From assembly GCA_038030265.1 (NCBI GenBank), contig CM075943.1:36704001-36768000 (forward strand): 64,000 nt of DNA, written 5' to 3'. Positions 24,620 to 34,837 of this stretch are shown here, piece by piece (the first letter of the stretch is position 1; the number at the start of each line of letters is the position of its first letter). Made by a program: the position numbers and the translations under genes. The notes under the pieces were generated by a model that made no database searches, was not told the DNA's origin, and worked only from the letters and a program-made list of their open reading frames with translations. Origin of the DNA: Corythucha ciliata. Lineage: Eukaryota > Arthropoda > Insecta > Hemiptera > Tingidae.

Positions 24620-24951
24620 CACCCCCACAATTTTGATAGCCGGAGAAGGAGACTGACGACTTAGCTAACACCCGATGCAGCATCACTGTACAAAATTGCC
24701 GGAATCACGGCAGTGATGGAGCTTTTGTTAGATGTCGTCTTTCATTCCACCTTCGCCGCGTGTCTTATACAGAGACCTCTGGAACCAACACACCTCCCCT
24801 TTTTCAAAATTGAGGTTTTCAGGGGGTTTTAACTTTACGTCGAGTTACGGGTGAATAGAAGTCATCAGTAACATTTTCTTTCAAGTTCGCGCGTGTGACC
24901 AACCGAGCTAGTTTCGCCTTCCTTTTACTGACCTCTTTTCCTCCAATTACC

Positions 24952-25221
24952 CTACTTGGAATCTACGATTTTGGGTTCTTCCGGTTTTTCGGCAATTTTC
25001 CTGCTAGTCTCACATTCTTTGAGAGCATTTATTTCGTCGGCTAGTGTCTCTGCCCAGCCCAGTCGTCGATTTTTTCTTCTAGGACGGGTTTCTTGCACCG
25101 CTTGAGTTGGGTGCTCTATGTCTACCCTTTCATCTTCATCACGAGACACAGGACTAATAGGTCCACAGCTAACAGTCGAAACCATTTCTTTAGGACGTTT
25201 GGCTTTTGTCTCTTCTGGCAA
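24952..25221 (-). pseudogene. Copia pol remnant (integrase to RT linker)
   Basis: The minus-strand frame gives an acidic/basic segment (DEDERVDIEHPTQAVQETRP, then RRKNRRLGW). This resembles the low-complexity linker that joins integrase to reverse transcriptase in Copia polyproteins. It lies only 226 bp after the protease, so the integrase core (over 200 residues) was deleted. No RT motif follows before the 3' LTR. Confidence 0.55.
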
Positions 25222-25447
25222 GCTACTAAAAGTATTTCTGGTTCGTTTACATCTTAGGCAAATTTTACACAGCTTCTTTGGAAGGAAAAATGACGATGCC
25301 GTAAGTCCTTTTCTTTCTGAAATGAGTCTACTGCAACGCTAGTTCCGATATTAGGAATTCAACGAAGTACAGACTTCCTATTCGTCTACCCTTTCATCTT
25401 CGGCAATTCGTTTCCCTTCGACAATGTCTATTCCTTTTTTACTAATT

Positions 25448-25789
25448 TTAACGGTACTTACCAGCACGAAAAACTAATGTAAATCCGTTTTCTTCTATTA
25501 GCCCGACCGAAAGCAAAGTCCGAGTTAAACCGTCACATTCAACTACGTCCGTCAGATGAATTCGTTTTCCTGACGACTCAATTTCCAGTTGGAGATTTCC
25601 GCGACGTCTGGTTATCAAGGACTGCCCTCTCTTCGCGACCTGAATATTAAACCTGTCATCCGACGAATTAGTCAAAGACATACACAAGTTTGAGTCGATT
25701 AAATAATGCGTAGATCCTGAGTCAACAACGAAAATAACTTTTCTACCGTCAGCTAAATTCAGTTCGGGTGTTTCCGTCCATTCAACCAT
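25448..25789 (-). pseudogene. Copia aspartic protease domain
   Basis: The open minus-strand frame contains VVDSGSTHYLID, the DSG active-site motif of Copia-type aspartic proteases. It is followed by the beta-rich segment GNLQLEIESSGKRIHLTDVV and LLSVGLIEENGFTLVF, a common end of this domain. It follows the zinc knuckle as in Copia polyproteins. The integrase that should follow is absent. This domain itself has no break, but the polyprotein is dead. Confidence 0.87.
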
Positions 25790-25797
25790 CAGTTCAC

Positions 25798-26141
25798 TTA
25801 AAATAGATAAGGCGACTCATCTTCTTCCTCTGAATTATCTCCGGCATTTGAGGTTCGATTATCTGGCAACTTACATGCTGACTTATTATGGCCCTTCTTT
25901 CCACACCGATAACACGAAAATGGGAACCAGACGGGTTTTTGGTTCGGCGTATTCGACTTTTTGGACTTGAGAAATTCATTTTTTCTCGGACCGCAAATGG
26001 CTACGAGTCCACCTTCACGCTTCTGACTTGCTTCTTCCTGTAAAAGGCGATTTTTGACGAAGACGGTCGAAATTGCGTGAGGATCCTGCGAGAAGCAAAT
26101 GTCGATTCCGACGTGACAGACCGACATGATTCAGGCATCGA
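25798..26141 (-). pseudogene. Copia gag, C-terminal part with zinc knuckle
   Basis: It continues the gag frame after the insertion: SSMPES, then after a frameshift FSQDPHAISTVFVKNRLLQEE, then the zinc knuckle CYRCGKKGHNKSAC (CX2CX4HX4C), which binds RNA. It ends in an acidic tail (NSEEEDESPYLF). Joined across the insertion at 26150/30964, the protein frame is continuous, which supports one original gag. Confidence 0.86.
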
Positions 26142-26639
26142 TGACAGGAGCCAGTGGCGGATCCAAGGGACTCGAGGTCACTTGCGCACAAAAAAAAATA
26201 AAATAAAATAAAAAAATAACATCAAAACCTCCTCCAAAATCCCATTGATCACATCTAATTCTGGGTCATTTTCTCAGAGGCCCAAGGGTCAGAGGTTCTC
26301 GAGGGACGCGAAATGCCAATTTATTTAAGGGAAAAAACCCTCGCGAATGGCCTCACTGATGTGAAATTTTACGTTGAACGCCACAACGCCAAGGGCAAAC
26401 TTTAAGCGAAACGTCATATTGTGAGGAAAAAAAACTCTTTCGAAAGGCCGCGGCACAACGAGTAAACTACGAAAAATTCTCCACGGCGGGCAAAACGTAA
26501 CATTCCGGAAAACACTCACGTGAATCACCACATTCAAGGTAAAATTCACGAGAAATGCTGCAACAAGGACAACAAACAAGCGAAATTCTTCACCAAGAGC
26601 AATGTTAAGGTGACATCTTGTCCATTTCATGAAAAAACT

Positions 26640-27240
26640 CGTCGGTTTCACGAAAAAATGGTCAATTTCATAACGAAATTGTCTGCTTCATGAGAAAACT
26701 TTCAATTTTTACTTCCATGTTCCCTAGGGGAATGGAAGTATGGTGTTCGTGAAAAAAATCGAGTCCGAGCTGACTTCAGATTCTTTATGCACAACCTCAG
26801 AATATTAAACATCAAGGTTATAAGCATAATGGTTGATTTTATTAGGAACCTTTCAGTCTAAAAGGTGTCAATTTGATGAGTACATCGTCAGCTTGATAAG
26901 GAAATAGTCAGTTTTATGAAGAAAATGGCATATTGTATGAGGAATTGTCAATATAATGATAAAATTGCCTTTTCTGAATGAATTTACAATTTTGTAAGGA
27001 AATTGTTAACTTGAACTGGAAATTGTTACTTTCAAGAGGAAATCGTAAATTTTCTGAAAATAGTTAATTGTATGTTTCTCGAGGAAATTGTCATTTTTAT
27101 AGCTAATTGACATTTTTATATGCGCATTGTCAATTCAATTAACAATTTGTCAATTTGAAACAGAAGTCATTGTCAATTTGACGTGGAAATTGTCAATTTC
27201 ACGCGGAAATCGTAACTTATCCACTATATACATACATACA
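26640..27240. repeat. Minisatellite, ~20 bp 'aaattgtcaattttatgag' unit (left block)
   Basis: Degenerate tandem units are seen. The array resumes at 28611-28790 and 30258-30500 on the far side of two later insertions, so it was one array. Within it, 26708-26760 carries a 'tttacttccatgttccc' repeat also present at 52420. Confidence 0.75.
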
Positions 27241-27369
27241 TATATATAATCCTTGGAACTCATTAATTTTGCCCCATGACTCGATGGGCAATTGCCCTTT
27301 TGGTGATTATTGTTAATACGGTAATTAGGTGGTCGTTTATTTTGGCTTCGAACTTGTTATTTTTCGTAT

Positions 27370-28597
27370 TTTTTTTTTTCGTGATATTTTATTGCAACTG
27401 AACAAATTAAGCAAATTCATAGTTCATCTAGCAATATCAAATCTCATAACTTAGTTCACTATTAGGATAGTCATTCAACAAGTCACATCCTTTGTTTGTA
27501 TTATAATTAATTTAGTGCACCAGGTTCACACGCACTACAAACGTCAACACAACACTACGAGGACCGATGGTTTATTTCTCTTGAGTCTCCGGAGTTCGTT
27601 CTTATTATTCAGGACATTCGACATCTCTGGGTTTTTATGTTTGAGGAGGCGTCTTTGATGCTTCCGAGCGAATTTGGCAATGGTTTCGCCAACAGTTTCC
27701 ATTTTCAGGTCGCGATGAATGTCATCGTTCCGCATGTACCATGGCGCGTTCACAATGCTGCGCAGCACCTTGTTTTGATAGGTTTGGATTATTTTAGCAT
27801 TTGTTTTCTTAGTACAGCCCCAAAGCTGTATTCCATACGTCCAAATAGGCCGCAGAATTTGTTTATATATGAGAATTTTGTTGTGTAGAGTTAATTGGGA
27901 CTTCCTTCCCATTAGCCAATACATACTCCTGAACTTGATGTTGAGCTCCTCTTTCTTCTTTTGTAGGTGCTTCTTCCAATTCAGCTTGGAGTCAAGTGTC
28001 ATACCTAAATATTTTACTGTCTCAACATACGGAACCTTACTCGAATTAATATTGACGTCCAGGGTGGCAATTTTGCGGTTGGTGAAATTCACATGAGCTG
28101 ATTTGTTTTCATTTAGCTTCACTCTCCATGTTTTAGTCCACTTGACTACCTTGTCAACAGTTGTTTGCAGTTTCCTTGTAGCTTACTCAACGTTTTCTCC
28201 AACAGCCAAGATGGCTGTATCATCGGCGAATGTGGCAATAGTGACACCGTCACTTGAAGGTAGATCCCTTGTGTACAATAAGTAGAGGACTGGTCCGAGA
28301 ACGCTGCCTTGAGGTACTCCCGCTGATATGGCCTTTAGGTCCGAGTATTTGTCGTCTTGCTTCACCCTGAAGTGTCTATTGGCCAGGTACGACTTTAGCA
28401 GCAGATAATATTGTCTAGGGAGGTCCCTGTGTAGCTTGTATTCAAGCCCTTCGTGCCACACCTTATCAAAGGCTTGAGCAACATCCAGAAACACGCTAGA
28501 TGCAATCTGTTTGTTTTCTAACGCTTTTTTGATCACATTTGTTATTCGATGTACTTGGTCGATCGTTGAGTGGTGATGCCGGAAGCCAAATTGGTGA
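27370..28597 (-). mobile_element. Jockey-type LINE, 5'-truncated, with 13 bp target duplication
   Basis: The minus strand encodes reverse transcriptase from NNHQFGFRHHHSTIDQV (about 28595) to the last codon near 27544. It has the motifs [33 protein letters not shown] and FADDTA (catalytic YADD-box equivalent), then the C-terminal ELRRLKR segment typical of Jockey. The frame has a single stop, TAA at 28180-28182. The 3' UTR ends with AATAAA followed by a poly(A) run (plus-strand T run from 27370). TTATTTTTCGTAT flanks both ends (27357-27369 and 28598-28610). The 5' part (ORF1, endonuclease) is lost, so it cannot move by itself. Confidence 0.92.
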
Positions 28598-28793
28598 TTA
28601 TTTTTCGTATGAATAGCCGATTATACGAGGAAATGATCAATTTTAAGAGTGGACTGTCAATTTTATGAGGAAATTGTCAATTTTATGAGGAAATAATCTA
28701 TTTTATGGGGAAATTGTCAATTTTATAAGGAAATCGTGAATTTAATGAGGAAATTGAATGATTTATAAAGAAATTGAATACTACAGGGTGGAA

Positions 28794-30255
28794 CAGGATA
28801 AGTGTGACACAAAAAAATGGGTGAAAGTAGGCCTCATTTGTGATCGAAAACACCCTTTGTACCATGGTCCGAAAATCAAAACCCTACGAGATATGATTTT
28901 TCTAACGTTTATTATGACTTTCGTCACTTTTCTTAACTAAATGGGAATAACTCAGTTTCCAGCTGACATTTTGCAACTTTTGATGACAGATTCGGAAACA
29001 GCACATTTTTTTCTGTCAGGATTAGCCATTTTCGATAAAATTCAACCATTTTCTGTGGGCTCGAGAGCTGCTCATAGTTTTGCAAATCGAGAATTTCTAA
29101 TTTTTCAAAAAAGTCAACCCCCACTTTTCTACACTAAATCTGAGCGCACTGACATCCCATGGGTCGGAAAAACTTCCCCAATGTGTCCTTTTTAAAATTA
29201 CTCATGAACTTATTTTTAGTTAATCAGTGATTTTTCGGCAGAAATGGCCATTTCTTAGAAAAAAGAATGGTTTTTCTCTTCAAAATCGCTTGTTTCGACC
29301 TACAACATTTGAACGAGCTTTGTGATTTTTAGCATGACTGACGTCATTAAAGCATCATCCAAAGTTTTCCCTTGAACGGGACGGACTGTGTACGCCTGTC
29401 AAAGTCCAAAAAATGTCGCTCCCCCAGCTAGCTGACGGATAGAGTGCATTTCTCTACTGCGAATTTCGAAGTTTTCAGTTAATTTGCAATTATTTAGCCG
29501 GAAGGTATCAACCAATTTCAATGGTAGAGTCATTAAGTGCACTAATTTTGTCGAATAACAGCTAAACACGCTGAAATTCGCAGTAGTGAAATGCACCCTT
29601 ACCGACAGCCAGCTGCCGGAGCGACAGTTTTTGATATTTTGGTAGGAGTACGCATTCCATTCGGTTCGAAGCAAAACTTTGGAGAAGGCTTTAATGAGTT
29701 TTAGCATGTTATGAATCAGAAAGCTCGTTCGAATTGGGTTGTTCAAAACAAGCGATTTTTAAGAGAAAAATCATTCTTTTTTCCAAGAAATGGCCTTTCT
29801 GCCGAAAACTTGCTGAAGAACTAAAAAACGTTCATGAGTAATTTTAAAAAGGACAAATTGAAGAAGTTTTTCCGACCTATGGGATGTCGATACGCTCAGA
29901 TTTAGTGTAGAGAAGTGGGGGTTGAATTTTTTTGAAAAATTAGAGATCCACGATTTGCAAAACTTTGAGCATCTCTCAGGCCCACAGAAAATAGTTGAAT
30001 TTTATCGAAAATGGCTATTCCTGACAGAAAAAAGTGTGCTCTTTCAAAATCCATCGTCAAAAGTTGCAAATGTCTGTTGTAAACTGATCTATTCGCATTT
30101 AGTCAAGAAAAGTGATGCAAGCCTCAAAAAACGTTTAAAAAATCATATCTCGTAGGATTTTGATTTTCGGACCATGGTTTATAGGGCGTTTTCGATCGCA
30201 AATGAGGCCTATTTTCACCTAATTTTTTTTGTCACACTTATCCTGTTCCACCCTG
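28794..30255. mobile_element. Giant foldback element, copy 1 (1,462 bp)
   Basis: It is flanked by TA on both sides. The ends are 'cagggtggaacaggataag' and its complement. The two halves are inverted copies of each other along most of their ~0.7 kb length, with a short unpaired centre near 29480-29570. No transposase is encoded; ORFs such as 28941-29195 and 29922-30155 are arm sequence. The TA duplication fits Tc1/mariner-type integration, but no autonomous partner is in the window. Confidence 0.87.
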
Positions 30256-30972
30256 TATATAAGGAAATGGTCAATTAAAGTTTCGAGGAAGTCACGAGTT
30301 GAAGGAGTTATGGGTTGAAGTTACGAGGAAATTGTCAATTTTATAAGTAAATCGTGAATTTCATGAGAAAATTGTATGTTTTATAAGGAAATTGAATATT
30401 TTATAAGGAAATGGTCAATTTTATGAGGAAAAAAAAGAGTCAATTTTACAGGGAAATTTGTCTATTTTATGAGCATATTGTCAATTGTATGAACAGCTGA
30501 TTTCGGGAAATTTGTTGGCCAGTTAACCAATTTCACTGGGTGGCCTATTTCAGTGACCGATGGCACCAATTTTACGCAAGAAGAACCGTTTTTAGCTGGT
30601 TTCACTCAATAAAAAAGTAATTTTCCCGATTTCACTCACTAAAAAACCGAATTTTGAGGGTTAAAATCGAAGGCTAGCCGTGGGACATATAATAGAGCTT
30701 TTCCTCCAACACAGTTCACTTCATACGGCGGGAGGCATACTTTTGACGAACTAATAGTTCACGTTACGTAGGTAGTTGTTGAATGTTGTTGTTTTTTTCC
30801 ACTTCTCCGGCCTTTGGGTTTCCTTAATTTTCCGATGTTTCAATTATCAGAGACTGAGAACTGTGTCTGTCTACCAACTGTGTGACGTGTAGTACTGGTG
30901 GGGGCGGGGACCGGATGGAGTCAGAATATGGCCCCCTCCTTAAGCTGACTCTGGATCCGCGCCTGACAGGAG

Positions 30973-31427
30973 CTGAGTTATTTCTTTATTGTTGTCAACT
31001 TTGCCACCAGCAGTACGTAATTCTTCTACGGCCTGTCGAAAGTGATTAAGAAATCAAATAGAGGTAACTCACCATCAAACTGTACTTTTCGAAATTTGCG
31101 CAGCAGTTGTACGCGAACGCCAAGACCATCTTTCTGATAGGGGAGAATGAGTTTGTTGAGCACTTCCTTCGATGTTTTCTTTTCGCGAATCATCGCGATC
31201 AACCTGTCGTCCAGTCCGGCTACATTTATTTCTTGCCCTGACATCTTTCTTTCTTAATGTGGCGACCCTGTCTTCATTCAATCTTTCCTGGACAATAATT
31301 CCTTCCGTCGCAACGTCAAGTACGTCTTGTTCTTCTAATGCCAGCTTGATGCGAAATAGCCAGTCCGCGAAGTTTCCCAAACCATCGAACGGTTTAACCA
31401 TTAACAACTGCCCCTGAGCTTGCATGA
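30973..31427 (-). pseudogene. Copia gag, N-terminal part
   Basis: It starts MQAQGQLLMVKPFDGLGNF with the typical Copia gag segment FADWLFRIKLALEEQDVLDV. A frameshift near 31245 moves the frame to IREKKTSKEVLNKLILPYQ and then FDFLITFDR. A second 1-nt shift near 31028-31035 gives AVEELRTAGGKVDNN, then EITQLL, where the 4.8 kb insertion cuts the gene. Gag forms the particle in which reverse transcription takes place. The two frameshifts make it a pseudogene. Confidence 0.85.
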
Positions 31428-31511
31428 TTCAAGTATTAACAGATTTTTCCGCGTACCCGATAGATTTTCGTTCCCTTCCTTTCTCTGTACTCAATCCCCT
31501 TACTACGAGCT

Positions 31512-31521
31512 GCCCATAACC
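31512..31521 (-). other. Copia primer-binding site (initiator tRNA-Met, internal)
   Basis: Immediately inside the 5' LTR the minus strand reads GGTTATGGGC. This is complementary to the anticodon arm (GCCCATAACC) of initiator tRNA-Met. Many insect Copia elements prime from this internal tRNA half rather than from the tRNA 3' end. Confidence 0.75.
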
Positions 31522-31911
31522 TGCAGAAAGGCGCAGTGGTGGGATGAGGTAGAGAAAATTCTGTTTCTGATAAACGCAGGAAAAGTAAAGTGTTTTATAG
31601 TCTGTCCACTTAGTGATGGGGTCTCGAACGTGTTGCTTCATTTCGATATTTCGATTTGTTCACTCCCACCAAAAACATTTAAAGAAAACAACAACAAAAC
31701 TTTAGCTACAGGCACTATGGTTACGTATAGAAGCTACACAGTGATCATTTGTTCTAAAATTATTCCCGGTGCGTTATTTTTAGCAGAAGGGGCAAAGGGG
31801 AAGCTCATTCCACAAAACTTAAGGGCGGGCAAGAGTCCATCACCAAGTGGACAGACTATCATTAAACAATTAACACAATCATGTCGCTATACAAAATTGG
31901 GTCCAACAACA
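31522..31911 (-). repeat. Copia 5' LTR with an internal MITE
   Basis: It shares 'agaaaggcgcagtgg', 'gtagagaaaattctg', 'taaacgcaggaaaagtaaag' and 'acaaaattgggtccaacaac' with the 3' LTR, allowing for a few substitutions. Without the MITE at 31597-31859 it is about 127 bp long. The outer TG and inner CA termini are present. Confidence 0.87.
31597..31859. mobile_element. MITE (263 bp) inside the Copia 5' LTR
   Basis: The terminal inverted repeats are about 23 bp: left 'atagtctgtccacttagtg' and a right end that complements it with one A/G difference. The neighbouring LTR sequence shows the insertion interrupts 'gtgtttta / attaaacaattaac'. There is no ORF of its own; the plus-strand frame that crosses it is chance. 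Confidence 0.8.
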
Positions 31912-31919
31912 AAAATTTT

Positions 31920-34830
31920 CTGTTCGAATTTCTACAGCGACACGAGACTTTAAAATAACCATGGAATCCTCGTTCAGACGACAATAAATGGTTCATTTTG
32001 GAAATTTCCCACTCGTCCTATACGTAGAACTAAACATATTATGGTGGTATCGTCATCGATGAACGCGCTAAAATAACTTCAGAACATCGCGATTCCGCGG
32101 TGTGAAGAAATTATTAAGTAAAGCCAAGCAACGATGTCATGCGTACTATGCCCTTGATTTCATTCATTAAATAATGAAACAAAACTACCCCTCCATCTCC
32201 ATTTGTACACAATGCACACCTTGTATGAAGAAGGAGTTGTAACCGTAACAAATTAATTACTACAAGGTCAACGGCTTGGGAAAGTGGGCTTTTTTTGTTG
32301 ACATTTGGAATTAATTCACTTGTTCACTCATCATTTCTCTTTTTTAGAATATAGGACATGAATACGCATCATAGCATTTCTAGGGCTTGATTTACTATTA
32401 AATACAAAACAAATTACCGTGAGCACTCTTGGATTTTAGCTCAACGACAAACTTCCAACCTGAACGTTCGAATAAATAAGGAAAAAATTATGCTTCCCTC
32501 TTTGGTCATTGATTCTATGCTGAAAAACGAATTAATACCCAACAGAGCCGAGCCCTCATGTTAGTAAAATGAGATAAGTGGCGAGGACCCTATACTTAAC
32601 CATGAAACGTCGAAACAGATGTTGTTATGGTGGCATAGAATTTATATTTCACCCCATTTCTTTCTACCAATTTACCAAATGATGCTGGGGTACAGTCGAT
32701 AATCATCGTTCGTTAAGTTCACTGAGGGGGAGTAATTTTCTACACTTCATGTCACTGTCACACCGATTCTGATCCCATTCGAATGCGAGAACAGAAATAA
32801 TAATTTTGCCACCGAAAATTATAACATGTACAATCATGGGTTATCCTTATAGAGGCGACTAATGAGTACACGTATGTAAATACTAAGTTGTTGTAGTATT
32901 TGGCAGTAATCACAGAAATGGCAATGACTCACACTGTAATCGTTTTCGATAGAATTGAAATTTAATTCTATGAAGTGGGTCTAATTGGAATTTCTGATTA
33001 CTTTCCGAGTACCAGAAGGAGTAATGATAAAGATAAATAATGATTGCCTCCTCCATAGCTTTTTGAAACCTTTCACAGCCGAGGGGGAACATGTAGCAAA
33101 TTCGTTTTAAAAAATGCTCCTACATACAAACGATATTTTGTAAGTCAAAATTAAAAGGAAGACTCATTTCGTAGTCATTTCTTGCAAATGAGTTTTTTTA
33201 ACGCAACCACTCCTCCTTAGATCACAATGTCTGGTGATGAGTCACTTAAAATTATTAAATCATTTCTTGTTCTTGTGAGTAATTGTCATAGCACCGCTCC
33301 TCTCAGCTCAAGAATACACATTTAAAAAACTATGGGCACCATTAGGACAAAGTGAGTCAAAGCTCAATTCAGCCTCAAAAGAATTCAAAAACGACGAAAA
33401 ATGGTTGTGGTTTGGTTCCAACTATTCTCTCTAAGCCAACAGACTACAAATACAGCCACCACATGGATTTCTCCAAGTTCATTCGCCGAGGAGTGTGCAT
33501 CGTTTCATGAAAAACTGATAAAGTCGTTACATTTTACTGCACTTTTGCAAGTTTGTGTAAAAATATAAAAAAAAATGAATGTATTATATGCGAACAACTA
33601 AAATGAGCGAGCTTAATTCAGGAACGTCCGGTGCAGACAGCTAAGCTAGTTGAGCATTACAGGAAATACCAACAACCCCTCCCAACAACCCAGATCCACC
33701 CGCACAGGTAAAAAACCTCGGCTGCATGGGCAGTAGCCATAAGAATAAAGTGAAGTAATAAGTCGAACACTGATTTTCAGTTTTAGTTTTCGCCAACCTG
33801 GACTCAAAGCGACAATACTTTTGAATCGTTTTGTAACGGTTGAAAAGCAATAAACTGAGAATAACACAGTGACGTGTAGAATATTATCCTTCGTGTCCAT
33901 TCTGAACAAGTTGCAGGATTTTGCTGAGGGGCATTTTTAGCCGGGAAAGACAATCGAACAATCGTTAACACTTCAAGAGAGAAAAAATATAAAAAGTAAT
34001 CAGAGAGAGAAAAAACACGTCATTTCATAAAGGCTCGTTTACTCGGTTCAATCTCATGGCTCAATTTCGTTGATTCAAGCAAATTGACACATGTAAACGT
34101 ATTTTCCATGATCTTACTCCATCAAATTTCTGTAATAAACGTGATACCTGAGATTCTCAATGAAATATCTTCCATCATATGAGATATCCATGAGATATCA
34201 TATGAGATCCATCAATGAGATATTGAACCGCGTAAACGCGCCTTACTGTTCATGGGATACTTTAAATACTCATCACAAATCGTACCAACGCCTAGAATAA
34301 ATTTGATTGTTCTACGTTGTAATGCAATAATATAAGTTGAATAATTTACGAAAAAAGAAGGTTAATTTGTGAACAGGAACCGTGAAAAATGTTGCCCAAT
34401 GTAGGGAAGTTTTTGGAAAAAATCGGCAACAATACCACATGAAAAATGTTGGACCGTTTGATGACTCGCCAAATGAAAGATTATCATAAGGTCAAATTGT
34501 TTGAGAACTGCCGAGACGAAAATCGAAGGGAGAGGCCCGAATCGCACACCACGATCGCGATCACAAGGCATTAAAGTGCGGTGAAAATCGTACTTCCATG
34601 TATAATTGATCGTACATTCCACAACGAGTTCGGTAAAATACATTGGAAAAATATTGGAAAATTTACCGAATAATTACACTCCGCTAAAGAGGAAGGGTGA
34701 AGCTTCCCCCACTAGTCATAATTGCACGTCCCACTAGGCATAATTGTGTTATTGTGTAGCCGACTTCAGTTCAATATTTTTCTGGTTCAAACCCGAATAC
34801 ACACTCAGCTTATCTGCCTCGCGACGCGCT
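31920..34830. other. Gene-free stretch
   Basis: AT-rich DNA with only short ORFs lacking motifs. Short direct repeats of 'tgagatat' occur near 34160-34225. No RNA gene, LTR or strong inverted repeat was seen. Confidence 0.45.
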
Positions 34831-34837
34831 GAGTATA

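Larger units (their letters stand above)
26151..30963. mobile_element. 4.8 kb insertion in Copia gag, 9 bp target duplication, minisatellite body
   Basis: TGACAGGAG occurs at 26142-26150 and 30964-30972, and removing one copy plus the insert restores gag. The termini contain matching inverted 'ggcggatccaa' / 'tggatccgcgcc' blocks. The body has no transposase. From about 26640 to 30500 it is a minisatellite with a ~20 bp unit ('gaaattgtcaattttatgag'), followed by a 'tttcactcactaaaaaacc' tract at 30540-30660. A Jockey LINE and a foldback element are inserted in the array. The 9 bp duplication would fit a Mutator-like element, but the superfamily is unproven. Confidence 0.75.
24354..31911 (-). 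mobile_element. Copia LTR retrotransposon, degenerate and multiply nested
   Basis: The element is delimited by two related LTRs (24354-24619 and 31522-31911), which start TGTTGTTGGAC and end CA on the minus strand. They are flanked by a 5 bp target duplication AAAAT (24349-24353 and 31912-31916). A primer-binding site directly follows the 5' LTR (31512-31521) and a G-rich polypurine tract ('gtgggggtg') directly precedes the 3' LTR. Inside, in order: gag N-part (31427-30973), a 4.8 kb foreign insertion (26151-30963), gag C-part with a CCHC knuckle (26141-25798), protease (25789-25448) and a post-integrase linker (25221-24952). Integrase core and reverse transcriptase are missing, so it is non-autonomous. 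Confidence 0.9.

Noticed and set aside
28941..30155. ORFs such as 28941-29195, 29399-29746 and 29922-30155 (with counterparts in the 48842-50022 element) as a conserved protein family
   Set aside because: They are the two arms of a foldback element read in different frames. Their similarity follows from DNA repeat identity, and no protein motif is present.
31035..31080. A spliced intron in Copia gag between the GTGAGT at about 31072 and the CAG near 31029
   Set aside because: The phase does not join and the intervening residues (FDFLITFDR) match Copia gag; a 1-nt frameshift is the better explanation.
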